Assembly (NCBI RefSeq): GCF_014196835.1
Contig: NZ_JACIEK010000001.1
Coordinates: 818,283 to 882,282 of the forward strand
Origin: Aureimonas pseudogalii
GTDB taxonomy: Bacteria > Pseudomonadota > Alphaproteobacteria > Rhizobiales > Rhizobiaceae
Direction: 5' to 3'
DNA: 64,000 nt
The notes below the pieces were generated by a model. That model was not told where the DNA came from. It did no database searches and saw only the letters and a program-made list of their open reading frames with translations. The translations under genes and the position numbers were made by a program. The stretch's first letter is position 1. Every line of letters starts with the position of its first letter. Shown here one piece after another: positions 11,673 to 20,645 of this stretch.

Positions 11673-12026
11673 TCCTCGTGTCCCTCGATCCGTCCGATGC
11701 GTAGCGCGTGCCGTGCTGCCGCGATCCCCCGTCCGCGCCCCCGAAAGAATCCGGCGACACGGCGGTCTGGATCGGCCCCATGCCGCATGACGAGCATCCC
11801 GTTCTTTCACCTTGTGAATCCGGTGAAAGAATGGCGCGGGCCGGGGACTTCGGCCGCGAGCCCATCAAGCCTCGTTAGGGTTAACATTTCGTTGCGGTCC
11901 GAACCTGTCGCCGCAGCGCAGCACGAAGCCGCCCTCCCCGAGGTGTGCCCGCGGCCGCCCGCACCGTCGTCTGACGAGGGTCACAGCCGCTGGGCGCCGT
12001 TCGGCGTGCGTAGGGTCCGGCCTCCG
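11673..12026. other. Intergenic region ybgC-tolQ, likely tol promoter region
   Basis: There is no convincing gene in these 354 bases. It holds the 10-bp inverted repeat at 11803-11831 (separate entry), an AT-richer patch around 11870-11890 (TTAGGGTTAAC) and GC-rich sequence near ybgC. A tolQ promoter is expected here because transcription runs from right to left. Confidence 0.4.
11803..11831. promoter_or_regulatory. Perfect 10-bp inverted repeat upstream of tolQ
   Basis: Arms TTCTTTCACC and GGTGAAAGAA are separated by 9 bases. It lies 131 bases upstream of the tolQ start with no T tract on either side, so an operator or mRNA leader structure fits better than a terminator. No known regulator motif was recognised. 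Confidence 0.45.
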
Positions 12027-12479
12027 TCAGTCCGAGGGATCGCCGGGTCCGCCGAGCCGCTCCGCCACGGCCTTCGGCATGCGCCGGGGGCGCCCGTCCG
12101 GCGAGATCACCGCGACCTTCACCTTGGCCTCCACCAGCACGGCCCCCTCGCAGAGGATGCGCTGGTCGAGCACGACGCGCGCGCCGCCGAGCAGCGTCGT
12201 GCGCGTCTCCACGTCGAGGACGTCGTCGATGCGTGCCGGGCGCAGGAAGTCGATCTCCATGCGCCGCACGGCAAAGGCCATCGGCTCGCCGAAGCCGCCC
12301 GCCATCAGTTCGCGATGCCCGATGCCGTGCAGGCGCAGGTAGTCGGTGCGCCCGCGTTCGAGAAAATGCAGGTAGCGCGCGTGGTAGACGACGCCCGAGA
12401 AATCCGTGTCCTCGAAATAGACGCGCACGCGAAGGCTGTGGCCGGTGTCGGTCAGCCGGCCGGAAAGCTCGTGATCCAT
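12027..12479 (-). CDS. ybgC: Tol-Pal system-associated acyl-CoA thioesterase YbgC
   Basis: A hot-dog-fold thioesterase of the 4-hydroxybenzoyl-CoA thioesterase family, usually the first gene of tol-pal clusters. The 150-residue protein shows the family active-site segment FEDTDFSGVVYHARYL, with Asp26 matching catalytic Asp18 of the E. coli enzyme. Known homologues hydrolyse short-chain or acyl-ACP/CoA thioesters near the membrane; the substrate here is unknown. It is 354 bases upstream of tolQ on the same strand and divergent from the DUF2254 gene. Confidence 0.93.
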   Translation of the reverse strand: MDHELSGRLTDTGHSLRVRVYFEDTDFSGVVYHARYLHFLERGRTDYLRLHGIGHRELMAGGFGEPMAFAVRRMEIDFLRPARIDDVLDVETRTTLLGGARVVLDQRILCEGAVLVEAKVKVAVISPDGRPRRMPKAVAERLGGPGDPSD

Positions 12480-12648
12480 GCGCCCGTCCTACCTGATAAG
12501 GCGCCGCGCACCAACGGGGGCGTCCGGGTGGAGCGCCGGCCTTACCCGCAGCGGCAAGCTCGCCGCCGGGCTTGCCGCGGCCAACGCGCGACCGATAATC
12601 GCCGCGGTGCGCCGCGGTTTCGGGCCGGCCGGCGCGGCGGGAGGATCG

Positions 12649-14109
12649 ATGCGCGCACGCCTGTTCAAAATCGCCGAGGATCTTCGCGCCAGCTACTGGT
12701 TCATCCCCCTCGTGCTGGCGATCCTCGCGGCGGTGCTCGCCTTCGTGCTCGTCTCCGTCGACATGCATCTCGACGCCAAGACCTTCGGCGACTCGCCCTT
12801 CTTCTTCGCCTCGCAGCCGAGCGGCGCCCGCGCGGTGATCTCGGCCACCGGCGGCTCGATGCTCGGCGTCGCCGGCACGGTGTTCTCGGTCACCATGGCG
12901 GCGGTGGTCTACGCCTCCGGCAGCTACGGCCCGCGGCTCCTCTCCAACTTCATGAACGATCGCGGCAACCAGTTCGTGCTCGGCACCTTCACCGCGACCT
13001 ACGTCTATTCCATCCTGGTGCTGCGCACGGTGCGCGAGGCGACCACGGCTGGCGACGGCACGGTGACGCCGGCCTTCGTGCCCAACATCGCCATGCTCGG
13101 CTCCACCGTGCTGACGCTCTGCTCGATCGGCGTCCTCATCTTCTTCATCCACCACGTGCCGTCCAACATCTACATCGTGCGCGTCATCGCCGGCATCGGG
13201 CGCTCGCTTCTTGCCGGCATCGACGCGCGCTTTCCCCGCACGATCGGCGACGCGCCGGAGGGAGAGGCCGAGCGCCGGCGCGCCCGAGCCCAGATCCCGC
13301 CGCCGTTTCGCGACGAGGCGGCGGCCGACGCCGGCAGCGCCGAGGCGGCCGAGATCGCATCGGACGAGGCCGGCTACATCCAGATCTTCGACGACGAGAT
13401 CCTCGTCGGCTTCGCACGCGAAAAGGACATCGTGATCCGCGTGAACTGCCGTCCCGGCTCCTTCGTGCAGCCGGGCTCGGTGCTGTTCGACGTCTGGCCG
13501 CGGTCCCGCGTCGACGACGCAGTGCGCGACACGCTGCGCGAGGCGGTGGCGATCTCCTCGCGCCGCTCGCCCAAGCAGGATCTTCTGTTCCTCGTCGACG
13601 AACTCGTGGAGATCGGCTCGCGTGCCCTCTCGCCGGGCGTCAACGACCCCTACACCGCCGTCACCTGCCTCGAATGGATGGGCGTCGTCATCGGCGAACT
13701 GGCGGGGCGCAACCTGCCGAGCCCGCTGCGGCTCGACCCGGCGGGAGACCTTCGCGTGATCGGCCTTCCCGTGACCTTCGAGGGCTTCGTCGAGCGCGGC
13801 TTCGGCCGGCTTCGCCAATATGCCGCCGGCGACGCCATCACCGCCTCGGCCTTCCTCGCGGCACTCGCCAAGGGCTTGCGCGGCTGCCGCTCGGGGGAGG
13901 AGCGCGCGGTTCTGGCGCGCGCCGCGGAGCGCCTGATGGACCTTGCCGAGGAAACGCTGTCCGGCCCGACGCTGGCGGACGTTCGCAAGGCGAAGGCGGC
14001 GTTCGACGCAGTGCTGGCGCATCCCAGCCACCGCGAGCCCTCGCCGCTCCTCATCGGCGTCGGCGTCGGCGTCGGCGCGCCTGCGCCACTCGGCCTGCGC
14101 GACGTCTGA
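12649..14109 (+). CDS. DUF2254 family integral membrane protein
   Basis: The ATG at 12649 has GGAGG five to nine bases upstream and gives 486 residues; the longer open frame from 12478 has no membrane signature. The N-terminal half has about four membrane helices (about 19-40, 64-83, 110-130, 150-172) and the C-terminal half is cytoplasmic. It includes the conserved segment VDELVEIGSRALSPGVNDPYT, diagnostic of DUF2254. Function is unknown in the family. The tail is a short Gly-Val repeat (GVGVGVGA). It is convergent with ruvB, with only four bases between stop codons. Confidence 0.85.
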   Translation: MRARLFKIAEDLRASYWFIPLVLAILAAVLAFVLVSVDMHLDAKTFGDSPFFFASQPSGARAVISATGGSMLGVAGTVFSVTMAAVVYASGSYGPRLLSNFMNDRGNQFVLGTFTATYVYSILVLRTVREATTAGDGTVTPAFVPNIAMLGSTVLTLCSIGVLIFFIHHVPSNIYIVRVIAGIGRSLLAGIDARFPRTIGDAPEGEAERRRARAQIPPPFRDEAAADAGSAEAAEIASDEAGYIQIFDDEILVGFAREKDIVIRVNCRPGSFVQPGSVLFDVWPRSRVDDAVRDTLREAVAISSRRSPKQDLLFLVDELVEIGSRALSPGVNDPYTAVTCLEWMGVVIGELAGRNLPSPLRLDPAGDLRVIGLPVTFEGFVERGFGRLRQYAAGDAITASAFLAALAKGLRGCRSGEERAVLARAAERLMDLAEETLSGPTLADVRKAKAAFDAVLAHPSHREPSPLLIGVGVGVGAPAPLGLRDV

Positions 14110-14113
14110 TCCG

Positions 14114-15163
14114 TCAGTCGTCCTCGGCGCTCGCCTCGAAGAGGCTGGCCTGCGCACCCTGCCAGCCCGAGGGCACCGCGAGCCCGATATGACGGAAGGC
14201 GTGTTGCGTCAGCATGCGCCCGCGCGGCGTGCGCTGGATGAAGCCCTGCTGCAGCAGATAGGGCTCGACGATGTCCTCGATCGCGTCGCGCGGCTCGGAG
14301 AGCGCCGCGGCGATCGTCTCGATGCCGACGGGACCGCCGCCGAAATTCAGCGCGATGAGATCGAGATAGCGCCGGTCGAGCTGGTCGAGGCCGAGCGTGT
14401 CCACCTCCAGCCGCGTCAGCGCCTCGTCGGCGATGCGCCGGTCGACGCTTTCCACCCCCGCCATGGTCGCGAAGTCGCGCACCCGGCGCAGCAGCCGGCC
14501 GGCGATGCGCGGCGTGCCGCGCGCCCGGCGCGCGATCTCGCGCGCGCCGTCCTCGCCCATGGGCAGGCTCATCAGCCGCGCGCCGCGCTTCACGATGTGC
14601 TCGAGCTCGGGCACCGTGTAGAAGTTCAGCCGCACGGGAATGCCGAAGCGGTCGCGCAGCGGCGTCGTCAGCAGGCCGATGCGCGTCGTCGCCGCCACCA
14701 GCGTGAAGCGCGAGAGATCGATCTTCACCGAGCGCGCCGCCGGCCCTTCGCCGATGATGAGGTCGAGCTGGAAATCCTCCATCGCGGGATAGAGGATCTC
14801 CTCCACCGCCGGCGAGAGGCGGTGGATCTCGTCGATGAAGAGCACGTCGCGCTCCTCGAGATTGGTGAGGAGCGCGGCGAGGTCGCCGGCCTTGGCGATC
14901 ACCGGGCCGGAGGTCGAGCGGAAGTTGACGCCGAGCTCCTTGGCCATGATCTGCGCCAGCGTCGTCTTGCCGAGGCCGGGCGGCCCGACGAAGAGCACGT
15001 GGTCGAGCGCCTCGCCGCGGGTCTTGGCCGCCTCGATGAAGATCTTCAGGTTGGCGCGCGCCGCCGCCTGCCCGACGAAATCGTCGAGCCGCTGCGGGCG
15101 CAGCGTCGAATCGACGTCCTCGCCGCGTTTTTCGGGGGTCAGGAGGCGGGTGGGCTGGCTCAT
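14114..15163 (-). CDS. ruvB: Holliday junction branch migration helicase RuvB
   Basis: RuvB is the AAA+ motor of the RuvABC resolvasome; it drives branch migration of Holliday junctions in recombination repair. The 349-residue protein has Walker A GPPGLGKT at 60-67, Walker B FIDEIH at 109-114, sensor 1 (AATTRIG) near 164 and the C-terminal winged-helix domain with GRMLTQHAF. It follows ruvA after a 153-base gap in the order ruvC-vapB-vapC-ruvA-ruvB. Confidence 0.97.
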   Translation of the reverse strand: MSQPTRLLTPEKRGEDVDSTLRPQRLDDFVGQAAARANLKIFIEAAKTRGEALDHVLFVGPPGLGKTTLAQIMAKELGVNFRSTSGPVIAKAGDLAALLTNLEERDVLFIDEIHRLSPAVEEILYPAMEDFQLDLIIGEGPAARSVKIDLSRFTLVAATTRIGLLTTPLRDRFGIPVRLNFYTVPELEHIVKRGARLMSLPMGEDGAREIARRARGTPRIAGRLLRRVRDFATMAGVESVDRRIADEALTRLEVDTLGLDQLDRRYLDLIALNFGGGPVGIETIAAALSEPRDAIEDIVEPYLLQQGFIQRTPRGRMLTQHAFRHIGLAVPSGWQGAQASLFEASAEDD

Positions 15164-15316
15164 GGTTCGGCGCTACCAGTTCGGGTCGGCCCCTGTCGAG
15201 GCGGCGGGCGAGAGCGCCATGCACCTCTCGTCGAGGCACGGCGCTCCCGCTTTTCCAATCAAACGACGGGTTCGGCGCAATTCGCACGCGACGCCCCGCA
15301 GATCCGATGCGTCATC

Positions 15317-15937
15317 CTATCGGCTGAGCGCCTTGAGCCCCAGTCGGATCAGCACGGTGGACGCCGCCCCCTCGCCCCCCTCGCGCACGGCGGTCGCCAC
15401 CGCACCGGCCGCCTGCTCACGCGAATAGCCGAGATTGACGAGCGCCGAGACCGCGTCGGCGATCGGCGCAGGCGCGACGCCCTCGCCGATCTCGCGCTTC
15501 AACCCGAAGCTTTCGTCCGACCCGGCGCCCGAAAAGGCCGGCGCCTTGTCCTTCAGCTCGGCGACGATGCGCGCGGCGACCTTCGGGCCGACGCCGGGCG
15601 CGCGCGACACCATCGCCTTGTCCTGCAGCGCCACGGCATTGGCGAGGTCGCCCGGCGACAGCACGCCGACCACGGCGAGCGCCACCTTGGCGCCGACCCC
15701 CTGCACGTTCTGCAGGAGGCGGAACCAGTCGCGCTCGGCCGCCGAGGCGAAGCCGTAGAGGCGGATCATGTCCTCGCGAACATAGGTCTCGATCAAGAGC
15801 ACCGCCGCTTCGCCGACGGCGCCGAGCCCGGCAAGCGTGCGCCCGCCGCAGAACGCGACGTAGCCGACGCCGTGGACGTCGATCACCACGTGGTCCTCGC
15901 CGATCTCGTCGACCGTGCCTTTCAACTTTCCGATCAA
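15317..15937 (-). CDS. ruvA: Holliday junction DNA-binding protein RuvA
   Basis: RuvA binds four-way junctions and loads RuvB. The canonical N-terminus MIGKLKG begins at a TTG codon at 15937, giving 206 residues, the family length. GGAG lies eight bases upstream. The OB-fold domain is followed by two helix-hairpin-helix motifs ([10 protein letters not shown] and [12 protein letters not shown]) and the C-terminal RuvB-binding domain. The TTG start overlaps the TGA stop of vapC (bases TTGA), so ruvA translation is probably coupled to the toxin gene, which is unusual for a recombination gene. Confidence 0.95.
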   Translation of the reverse strand: MIGKLKGTVDEIGEDHVVIDVHGVGYVAFCGGRTLAGLGAVGEAAVLLIETYVREDMIRLYGFASAAERDWFRLLQNVQGVGAKVALAVVGVLSPGDLANAVALQDKAMVSRAPGVGPKVAARIVAELKDKAPAFSGAGSDESFGLKREIGEGVAPAPIADAVSALVNLGYSREQAAGAVATAVREGGEGAASTVLIRLGLKALSR

Positions 15938-16359
15938 GGATGGGTCTCCGGCGAGAGGATGTCCAGATCGGGAAAGTAGCTGCGGTAGCGCGCGGCGTCG
16001 CGCGTCAGCAGCCGGTGCCCGGCCACCAGCGCATGGGCGCCGATGAAAAAGTCCGGCAGGGTGCGCTCGCGCGCCCCGCCCCGCTCGCGGTAGAGGCGAT
16101 GGGCTTGGCCTGCAGGAAAAGCGGCCGCGAAGGGGAAGTCTTCCTCGACACACTCGAACGGTTGCAGCATCACCCGAAGGATCCGGCCATTCGCAAAGCG
16201 TTGCGTCACCTCGGCCCAGACGATCGCGTTGACGTAGATCCGGCCCTGCTCCTCGGCGTCCAGCAGCATGCGGGACGACCAGAGCCGCTGATCTGGAACG
16301 GAATCGACACCGACGAGATCGAGAATGACGTTGGAATCAACGAGGGTCGAGATCGTCAC
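15934..16359 (-). CDS. vapC: VapC-type PIN-domain toxin ribonuclease
   Basis: VapC toxins are magnesium-dependent RNases that usually cleave tRNA-fMet or 23S rRNA. The 141-residue protein carries the four acidic residues of the PIN active site at Asp8, Glu50, Asp103 and Asp121, within the expected contexts ([36 protein letters not shown]). It overlaps the antitoxin gene by 23 bases and its stop overlaps the ruvA start. All catalytic residues are intact, so it should be active. Its RNA target cannot be read from sequence. Confidence 0.92.
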   Translation of the reverse strand: MTISTLVDSNVILDLVGVDSVPDQRLWSSRMLLDAEEQGRIYVNAIVWAEVTQRFANGRILRVMLQPFECVEEDFPFAAAFPAGQAHRLYRERGGARERTLPDFFIGAHALVAGHRLLTRDAARYRSYFPDLDILSPETHP

Positions 16360-16606
16360 GCGGTCCTCGCAGTGATTCCATGAATTCGTCGGTCGTCATC
16401 CCGCCGAGATCGACCGTTCCGCGCATCTCGTCGAGATGGCGTTGCAGCCGTTCGCGCCTCTGTCGGGGCGTCTCGTCCATATGTTTGGCAACGACCTCGA
16501 CCACGTCGCCGCGCTCCACGAACTCGACCTCGCTGCCCGGCCCGATCTTCAGCTTGTCGCGGATCGGCTTGGGAATGGTGACCTGCCCCTTCTCGGTGAC
16601 GCGCAT
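16337..16606 (-). CDS. vapB: AbrB/SpoVT-type antitoxin VapB
   Basis: The 89-residue protein begins with a swapped-hairpin AbrB domain (MRVTEKGQVTIPKPIRDKL, residues 1-45), which binds DNA as a dimer. Its acidic, helical C-terminus would wrap and neutralise VapC. It lies directly upstream of and overlapping vapC. A perfect inverted repeat at 16637-16657, 31 bases before its start, is the likely autoregulatory operator. Confidence 0.92.
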   Translation of the reverse strand: MRVTEKGQVTIPKPIRDKLKIGPGSEVEFVERGDVVEVVAKHMDETPRQRRERLQRHLDEMRGTVDLGGMTTDEFMESLRGPRDDLDPR

Positions 16607-16636
16607 GGATCGATCCTCCTCGGGTCACCTTCGAAA

Positions 16637-16657
16637 GTAATACCTCGATGGTATTAC
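16637..16657. promoter_or_regulatory. Probable VapBC autoregulatory operator
   Basis: Perfect inverted repeat GTAATACC-TCGAT-GGTATTAC in an AT-rich patch 31 bases upstream of vapB. AbrB-type VapB with VapC typically represses at such palindromes overlapping the promoter. Binding is inferred from position and symmetry. Confidence 0.65.
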
Positions 16658-16689
16658 CTACGGGAAGAATAGGAACAGGTCAAGAACAT

Positions 16690-17208
16690 CTAGAGCCCGG
16701 CAAAGGCCGCGCGGGCCTGTGCGGACTGGCGGTGATGGGTGTGGCAGATGGCGATGGCGAGAGCGTCGGCAGCGTCGTCAGTGTCGAAGGTGGCCTTCGG
16801 CATCAGCACCTTGACCATCATGTGGATCTGTTTCTTCTCGCCGTGGCCGACGCCGATCACCGCCTTCTTCACGGCGTTCGGCGCGTATTCGGCCACCGGC
16901 AGGCCGGCGAGCGCGGGCACCACCATGGCGATGCCGCGGGCCTGGCCGAGCTTCAGCGTCGCCACCGCGTCCTTGTTGACGAAGGTCTGCTCCACCGCCG
17001 CCTCTTCCGGCTGGAACTCATGCAGCACGGCCTGCAGCCCGTCGTGGAGCTGACGCAGGCGCGAGGCGAGGTCGAGACTGTTGTCGGAGGTCACGGTGCC
17101 GCTCGCCACGAAGCGCAGCGAGTTGCCGAGCGTCTCGACGACGCCCCAGCCGGTGCGGCGAAGGCCCGGGTCGATGCCAATGATCCGAATGGTCCGCCCC
17201 TGCAACAT
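16690..17208 (-). CDS. ruvC: Holliday junction resolvase RuvC
   Basis: RuvC is the homodimeric endonuclease that nicks Holliday junctions symmetrically. ATG at 17208 gives 172 residues and has AGGAGG 11 bases upstream; GTG at 17220 would leave no spacing. The RNase H-like catalytic acids are present: Asp13 in GIDPG, Glu73 in AVEQTF, and Asp145/Asp148 in DTDDAADAL. It is the first ruv gene, separated from ruvA by the vapBC pair. It is divergent from the serine hydrolase gene. Confidence 0.96.
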   Translation of the reverse strand: MLQGRTIRIIGIDPGLRRTGWGVVETLGNSLRFVASGTVTSDNSLDLASRLRQLHDGLQAVLHEFQPEEAAVEQTFVNKDAVATLKLGQARGIAMVVPALAGLPVAEYAPNAVKKAVIGVGHGEKKQIHMMVKVLMPKATFDTDDAADALAIAICHTHHRQSAQARAAFAGL

Positions 17209-17363
17209 GATGCCGTTCACCTCCTGCTTACCCTGATCGGCGCCAGCGATAAAGACAAAGAGTGAACGGAGCGGAAACGAAGGCGGATCGACAGCAATCG
17301 GACGGCCTTCAACAAGTGGTGACGGCCCTCGCAGCGTCGTCTTCGCCGACCCATCTCGCCGTC

Positions 17364-18461
17364 ATGACACGATCGCTCTCCCGCCGTCTCGCCACGCTCG
17401 CCGCCGGTGCCCTTCTCCTTCCCGGCGCTGCCGGCGCGCAGGAAACACCGTCCGCGCCGGTACCAGCCGAACTGCGCGACGGAGCACTGAGCGCTGCCGT
17501 CGGCTTCGGAGCGGCGATCGAGCGGGCCCGCTCGCTGCCGCCGCTGGAAACGCTGCTCGTCGCCGTCGACGGGCAAACGCAAGTGGACGAGGGCTTTCGC
17601 GGCAGCCGCACGAACGCATCGACCAACATCAAGTCGGCATCGAAATCCGTGGTCTCGGCGCTGGTCGGCATCGCGATCGACAAGGGACTGATCGAGGGGC
17701 CGGACCAGCCGATCTCGGACTTTCTGCGGGCCGACTTCCCGGCCGACCCCGATCTGCGGCTCGCGAGCGTCACGGTGGGCCATCTCCTGTCGATGCAGGC
17801 CGGGCTGGAGCGCACGTCGGGCGCCAACTACGGCAGCTGGATCGCCTCGCGCAACTGGGTGCGCGACGCGCTGGCGCGCCCCTTCGCCGCCGACCCCGGC
17901 GGCCCGATGCTTTACTCCACCGGCTCGACGCATCTTCTTTCCGCCATCCTGACGAAGGCGAGCGGTCGCTCGACGCTGGCCTTAGCGCGCGAGTGGCTGC
18001 GCCCCGCCGGGGTCGAGATCGCCGACTGGGAGCGCGATCCGCAAGGGGTCTATCTCGGCGGCAACCAGATGGCGATGACGCCGCGCTCGCTGCTCGCCTT
18101 CGGCGAACTCTACCGGCGCGGCGGCACGGCGGCGGACGGCACGCGCATCCTCTCGAAGGACTGGATCGACCGCTCGTGGACGCCGCGCACGACTTCGCGC
18201 TTCCACGACGGGCGCTATGGCTACGGCTGGTTCATCGATCGTCTCGCCGGCCACGACGTCGCCTATGGCTGGGGCTATGGCGGACAGATGATCTACGTCG
18301 TGCCGGACCTCGCGCTCACGGTGGCGATCACCTCGGACGAGACGCAGCCCTCGGGGCGCAGCGGCTACGTCCAGGAGCTGCACCGGCTCGTCGCCGAGAC
18401 GATCGTACCGGCCGCCGAGGCGCAGCGCGCCACTTCCACGCCCGTGGTGCCGAAGAGCTGA
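17364..18461 (+). CDS. Periplasmic serine hydrolase, class C beta-lactamase-like family
   Basis: The ATG at 17364 gives 365 residues with a clean signal peptide (MTRSLSRRL, then an Ala/Leu core ending GAAGAQ); an upstream ATG at 17262 adds 34 residues of unlikely sequence. The SxxK nucleophile motif is SASK (Ser91, Lys94), the second motif is YST, and a C-terminal GGQM replaces the KTG triad. Members include esterases, peptidases and beta-lactamases; the substrate here is unknown. It is inserted on the opposite strand between yebC and ruvC, genes that usually adjoin. Confidence 0.82.
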   Translation: MTRSLSRRLATLAAGALLLPGAAGAQETPSAPVPAELRDGALSAAVGFGAAIERARSLPPLETLLVAVDGQTQVDEGFRGSRTNASTNIKSASKSVVSALVGIAIDKGLIEGPDQPISDFLRADFPADPDLRLASVTVGHLLSMQAGLERTSGANYGSWIASRNWVRDALARPFAADPGGPMLYSTGSTHLLSAILTKASGRSTLALAREWLRPAGVEIADWERDPQGVYLGGNQMAMTPRSLLAFGELYRRGGTAADGTRILSKDWIDRSWTPRTTSRFHDGRYGYGWFIDRLAGHDVAYGWGYGGQMIYVVPDLALTVAITSDETQPSGRSGYVQELHRLVAETIVPAAEAQRATSTPVVPKS

Positions 18462-18467
18462 CGCGGC

Positions 18468-18500
18468 GAAGGCCGCACCGGGGCTTCCGGCGCGGCCTTC
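18468..18500. terminator. Bidirectional hairpin between the serine hydrolase and yebC
   Basis: Perfect 9-bp stem GAAGGCCGC / GCGGCCTTC with a 15-base loop lies in the 65-base gap between two convergent genes. There is no strong T run on either side, so activity as a terminator is likely but not certain. Confidence 0.55.
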
Positions 18501-18526
18501 GTCATCCAAATCGCCGAAGACGTTCG

Positions 18527-19276
18527 TCAGGCGGCCGAGAGCTTGGCCATCGTCTCCTCGTCGACCTCAAAATTGGCGTAGACGTTCTGCACGTCGTCGT
18601 CGTCGTCGAGATTGCCGATCAGCCGCAGCACGCTCTGCGCCTTGTCCTCGTCCACCGGCGTGCCGGTCTGCGGGCGCCAGATCGTCTTGACGCTCTCGGG
18701 CTCGCCGAGCGAGGTCTCCAGCGCGGCCGCCACCTCGCCGAGATCCTCGAAGGCGGTGATGATGCGATGGCCGTCCTCGTCGGACTGCACGTCGTCGGCG
18801 CCCGCCTCGATCGCGGCCTCCATCACCTTGTCGGCGTCGCCTGCCTTGGCGGGATAGGTGATCTCGCCGACATGGTCGAACATGAACGACACCGAGCCGG
18901 TCTCGCCCATCGCGCCGCCGGCCTTGGTGAAGTAGGAGCGCACGTTCGAGGCCGTGCGGTTGCGGTTGTCGGTGAGCGCTTCCACGATCACCGCGACGCC
19001 GCCGGGGCCGTAGCCCTCGTAGCGCACCTCGTCGTAATTCTCCGAATCGCTGCCGGAGGCCTTCTTCACCGCGCGGTCGATGTTGTCCTTCGGCATCGAC
19101 TGCGCCTTGGCGTTGGCGATGGCGAGGCGCAGGCGCGCGTTCATCGAGGGGTCGGGCAGTCCGGCCTTCGCCGCCACGAAGATCTCGCGCGCCAGCTTGG
19201 AGAACATCTTCGAGCGCACCGCGTCCTGCCGGCCCTTGCGGTGCATGATGTTCTTGAATTGGCTATGACCGGCCAT
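18527..19276 (-). CDS. yebC: YebC/PmpR family transcription or translation factor
   Basis: The 249-residue protein has the invariant start [19 protein letters not shown] and the three-domain YebC layout with the motif [12 protein letters not shown] in the middle. YebC proteins have been linked to DNA-binding regulation and, more recently, to relief of ribosome stalling at proline runs. In Rhizobiales yebC commonly sits beside ruvCAB; here a serine hydrolase separates them. Its own promoter is expected in the gap before the MBL gene. Confidence 0.95.
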   Translation of the reverse strand: MAGHSQFKNIMHRKGRQDAVRSKMFSKLAREIFVAAKAGLPDPSMNARLRLAIANAKAQSMPKDNIDRAVKKASGSDSENYDEVRYEGYGPGGVAVIVEALTDNRNRTASNVRSYFTKAGGAMGETGSVSFMFDHVGEITYPAKAGDADKVMEAAIEAGADDVQSDEDGHRIITAFEDLGEVAAALETSLGEPESVKTIWRPQTGTPVDEDKAQSVLRLIGNLDDDDDVQNVYANFEVDEETMAKLSAA

Positions 19277-19470
19277 CCGTCACCTTCTCGTCGTGCGTTG
19301 GGAATGTCCGTCCTATAAAATCTTCGGGCGCGCGCGTCCAGCAAGGGCGATGCGGCGCTGCGGTCGATCCCCCGATCCCCCTGCGCCGCGATGACGTGAA
19401 GGTGAGTTGGCGCTCGCCGCCCGCCCGATAGTCTCGACGCCCAAGCGCAACGGCAAGCCGGAGACGGGCG

Positions 19471-20292
19471 ATGGGTCGGCGAACGATGGCTCTGGCGCTT
19501 CTCGCCCTGGCTTGGCCCGGCGGCGCGGCGCTCGCGCAGCAGAGCCCCTCCACCTGTCTCGCGATCGCCGAGGCGACGCCGAAGGCCCGCTTCGCCGACT
19601 TCCGCGACCGTGCCCGCCCGCCCGTCTGGAACGCGGCGCTCGCCCGCGACGAGGTGGAGATCACCTACATCCACCATTCCACGTACCTGATCGAGAGCGC
19701 CGGGGGCGTGCGCATCGCCACCGACTTCTCGGGCCTGTCGGGGCCCGGCGATCCGCCCGACATCGTGACGATGAACCACGCGCATTCCACGCACTACACC
19801 GAGTTTCCCGACCCCGCGATCCCGCATGTCTTGCGCGGCTGGAACCCCGCCGGCAACGGGCCTGCCCGCCATTCGCTGGAGGTCGAGGACGTGCTGGTGC
19901 GCAACGTGCCCACCGACATCGACCGCTTCGGGACGTTCGAGGCCGACGGCAACTCGATCTTCGTGTTCGAGGTCGCGGGCCTCTGCATCGGCCATCTCGG
20001 CCATCTGCACCACCAGCTGACCGACGAGGACTATGCCGCGATCGGCCGGCTCGACGTCTTGATGGTGCCCGTCGACGGCTCGTGGACGATGAGCCAGGCC
20101 GGCATGGGCGAGATCGCCGAGCGCCTGCATTCCTCTGTGGTGCTGCCGATGCACCGCTTCCGCACGCCGATCGAGCGCTTCCTCGCCGCCATCCCCGATT
20201 TCGCGGTGGAGCGCCGACCGACGGCCTCGCTCACCCTCTCGCCGCGCACCCTGCCGCGCCAGCCCACCGTGATCCTGCTCGAGGGCGTGTGA
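19471..20292 (+). CDS. Exported MBL-fold metallohydrolase (UlaG-like)
   Basis: The 273-residue protein has a signal peptide (to about AALAQQ). The metallo-beta-lactamase fold can be traced by TYIHHSTYLIES, then ATDFSG, the metal-binding-like NHAHSTHYTEF, and the later GHLGHLHH motif with DVLMVPVDG. This matches UlaG-like hydrolases, in which a histidine-rich site binds manganese or zinc. Substrate is unknown. ATG at 19486 is an alternative start. It is alone on its strand between yebC and a convergent small ORF. Confidence 0.8.
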   Translation: MGRRTMALALLALAWPGGAALAQQSPSTCLAIAEATPKARFADFRDRARPPVWNAALARDEVEITYIHHSTYLIESAGGVRIATDFSGLSGPGDPPDIVTMNHAHSTHYTEFPDPAIPHVLRGWNPAGNGPARHSLEVEDVLVRNVPTDIDRFGTFEADGNSIFVFEVAGLCIGHLGHLHHQLTDEDYAAIGRLDVLMVPVDGSWTMSQAGMGEIAERLHSSVVLPMHRFRTPIERFLAAIPDFAVERRPTASLTLSPRTLPRQPTVILLEGV

Positions 20293-20312
20293 AACGCGGG
20301 AACGCCTGACTG

Positions 20313-20540
20313 TCAGGCCTCTCCGTCCCCCTCCGCGTCGGGCTCGTCGTCGGGCGAGGCCTCGTCCTCGACGGTGGCCGGCAGGATCTCGCGCTCCTCG
20401 TCGTCGTCGATCTGAATCAGCGAGGACGCCCGGAGGTCGGCGCCCAGCCCCTTCACCTTGAAATGCGGGGGTGCCGAGGTGGCGAAGGAGATCAGCGCGG
20501 CGGCGAGCGCCAGCACATTCGGGCGGTATCCCCATCTCAT
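20313..20540 (-). CDS. Small membrane-anchored or secreted acidic protein, unknown
   Basis: The 75-residue protein has a hydrophobic N-terminus (about residues 8-24, LALAAALISFATSAP) that could be a signal peptide or anchor, a short basic stretch, and a strongly acidic C-terminal tail (DDDEERE and DDEPDAEGDGEA). No family was recognised. It is convergent with the MBL gene, 20 bases apart. Codon use fits the genome, and no better frame covers the region. Confidence 0.5.
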   Translation of the reverse strand: MRWGYRPNVLALAAALISFATSAPPHFKVKGLGADLRASSLIQIDDDEEREILPATVEDEASPDDEPDAEGDGEA

Positions 20541-20645
20541 GGCCGCCCTTCCCGCGCGATCGAGCCATGCGTCACCTCGCCGGTCACGCCGCCGCCGACA
20601 TCTGCCGCCCCGTTCGGGGCGCGAGTGGGGCGGCGGGCGAGATGC

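Noticed and set aside
14050-14090. Tandem GGCGTC repeats at the end of the DUF2254 gene
   Set aside because: In-frame Gly-Val codons forming the protein tail; too short for a CRISPR or regulatory repeat.
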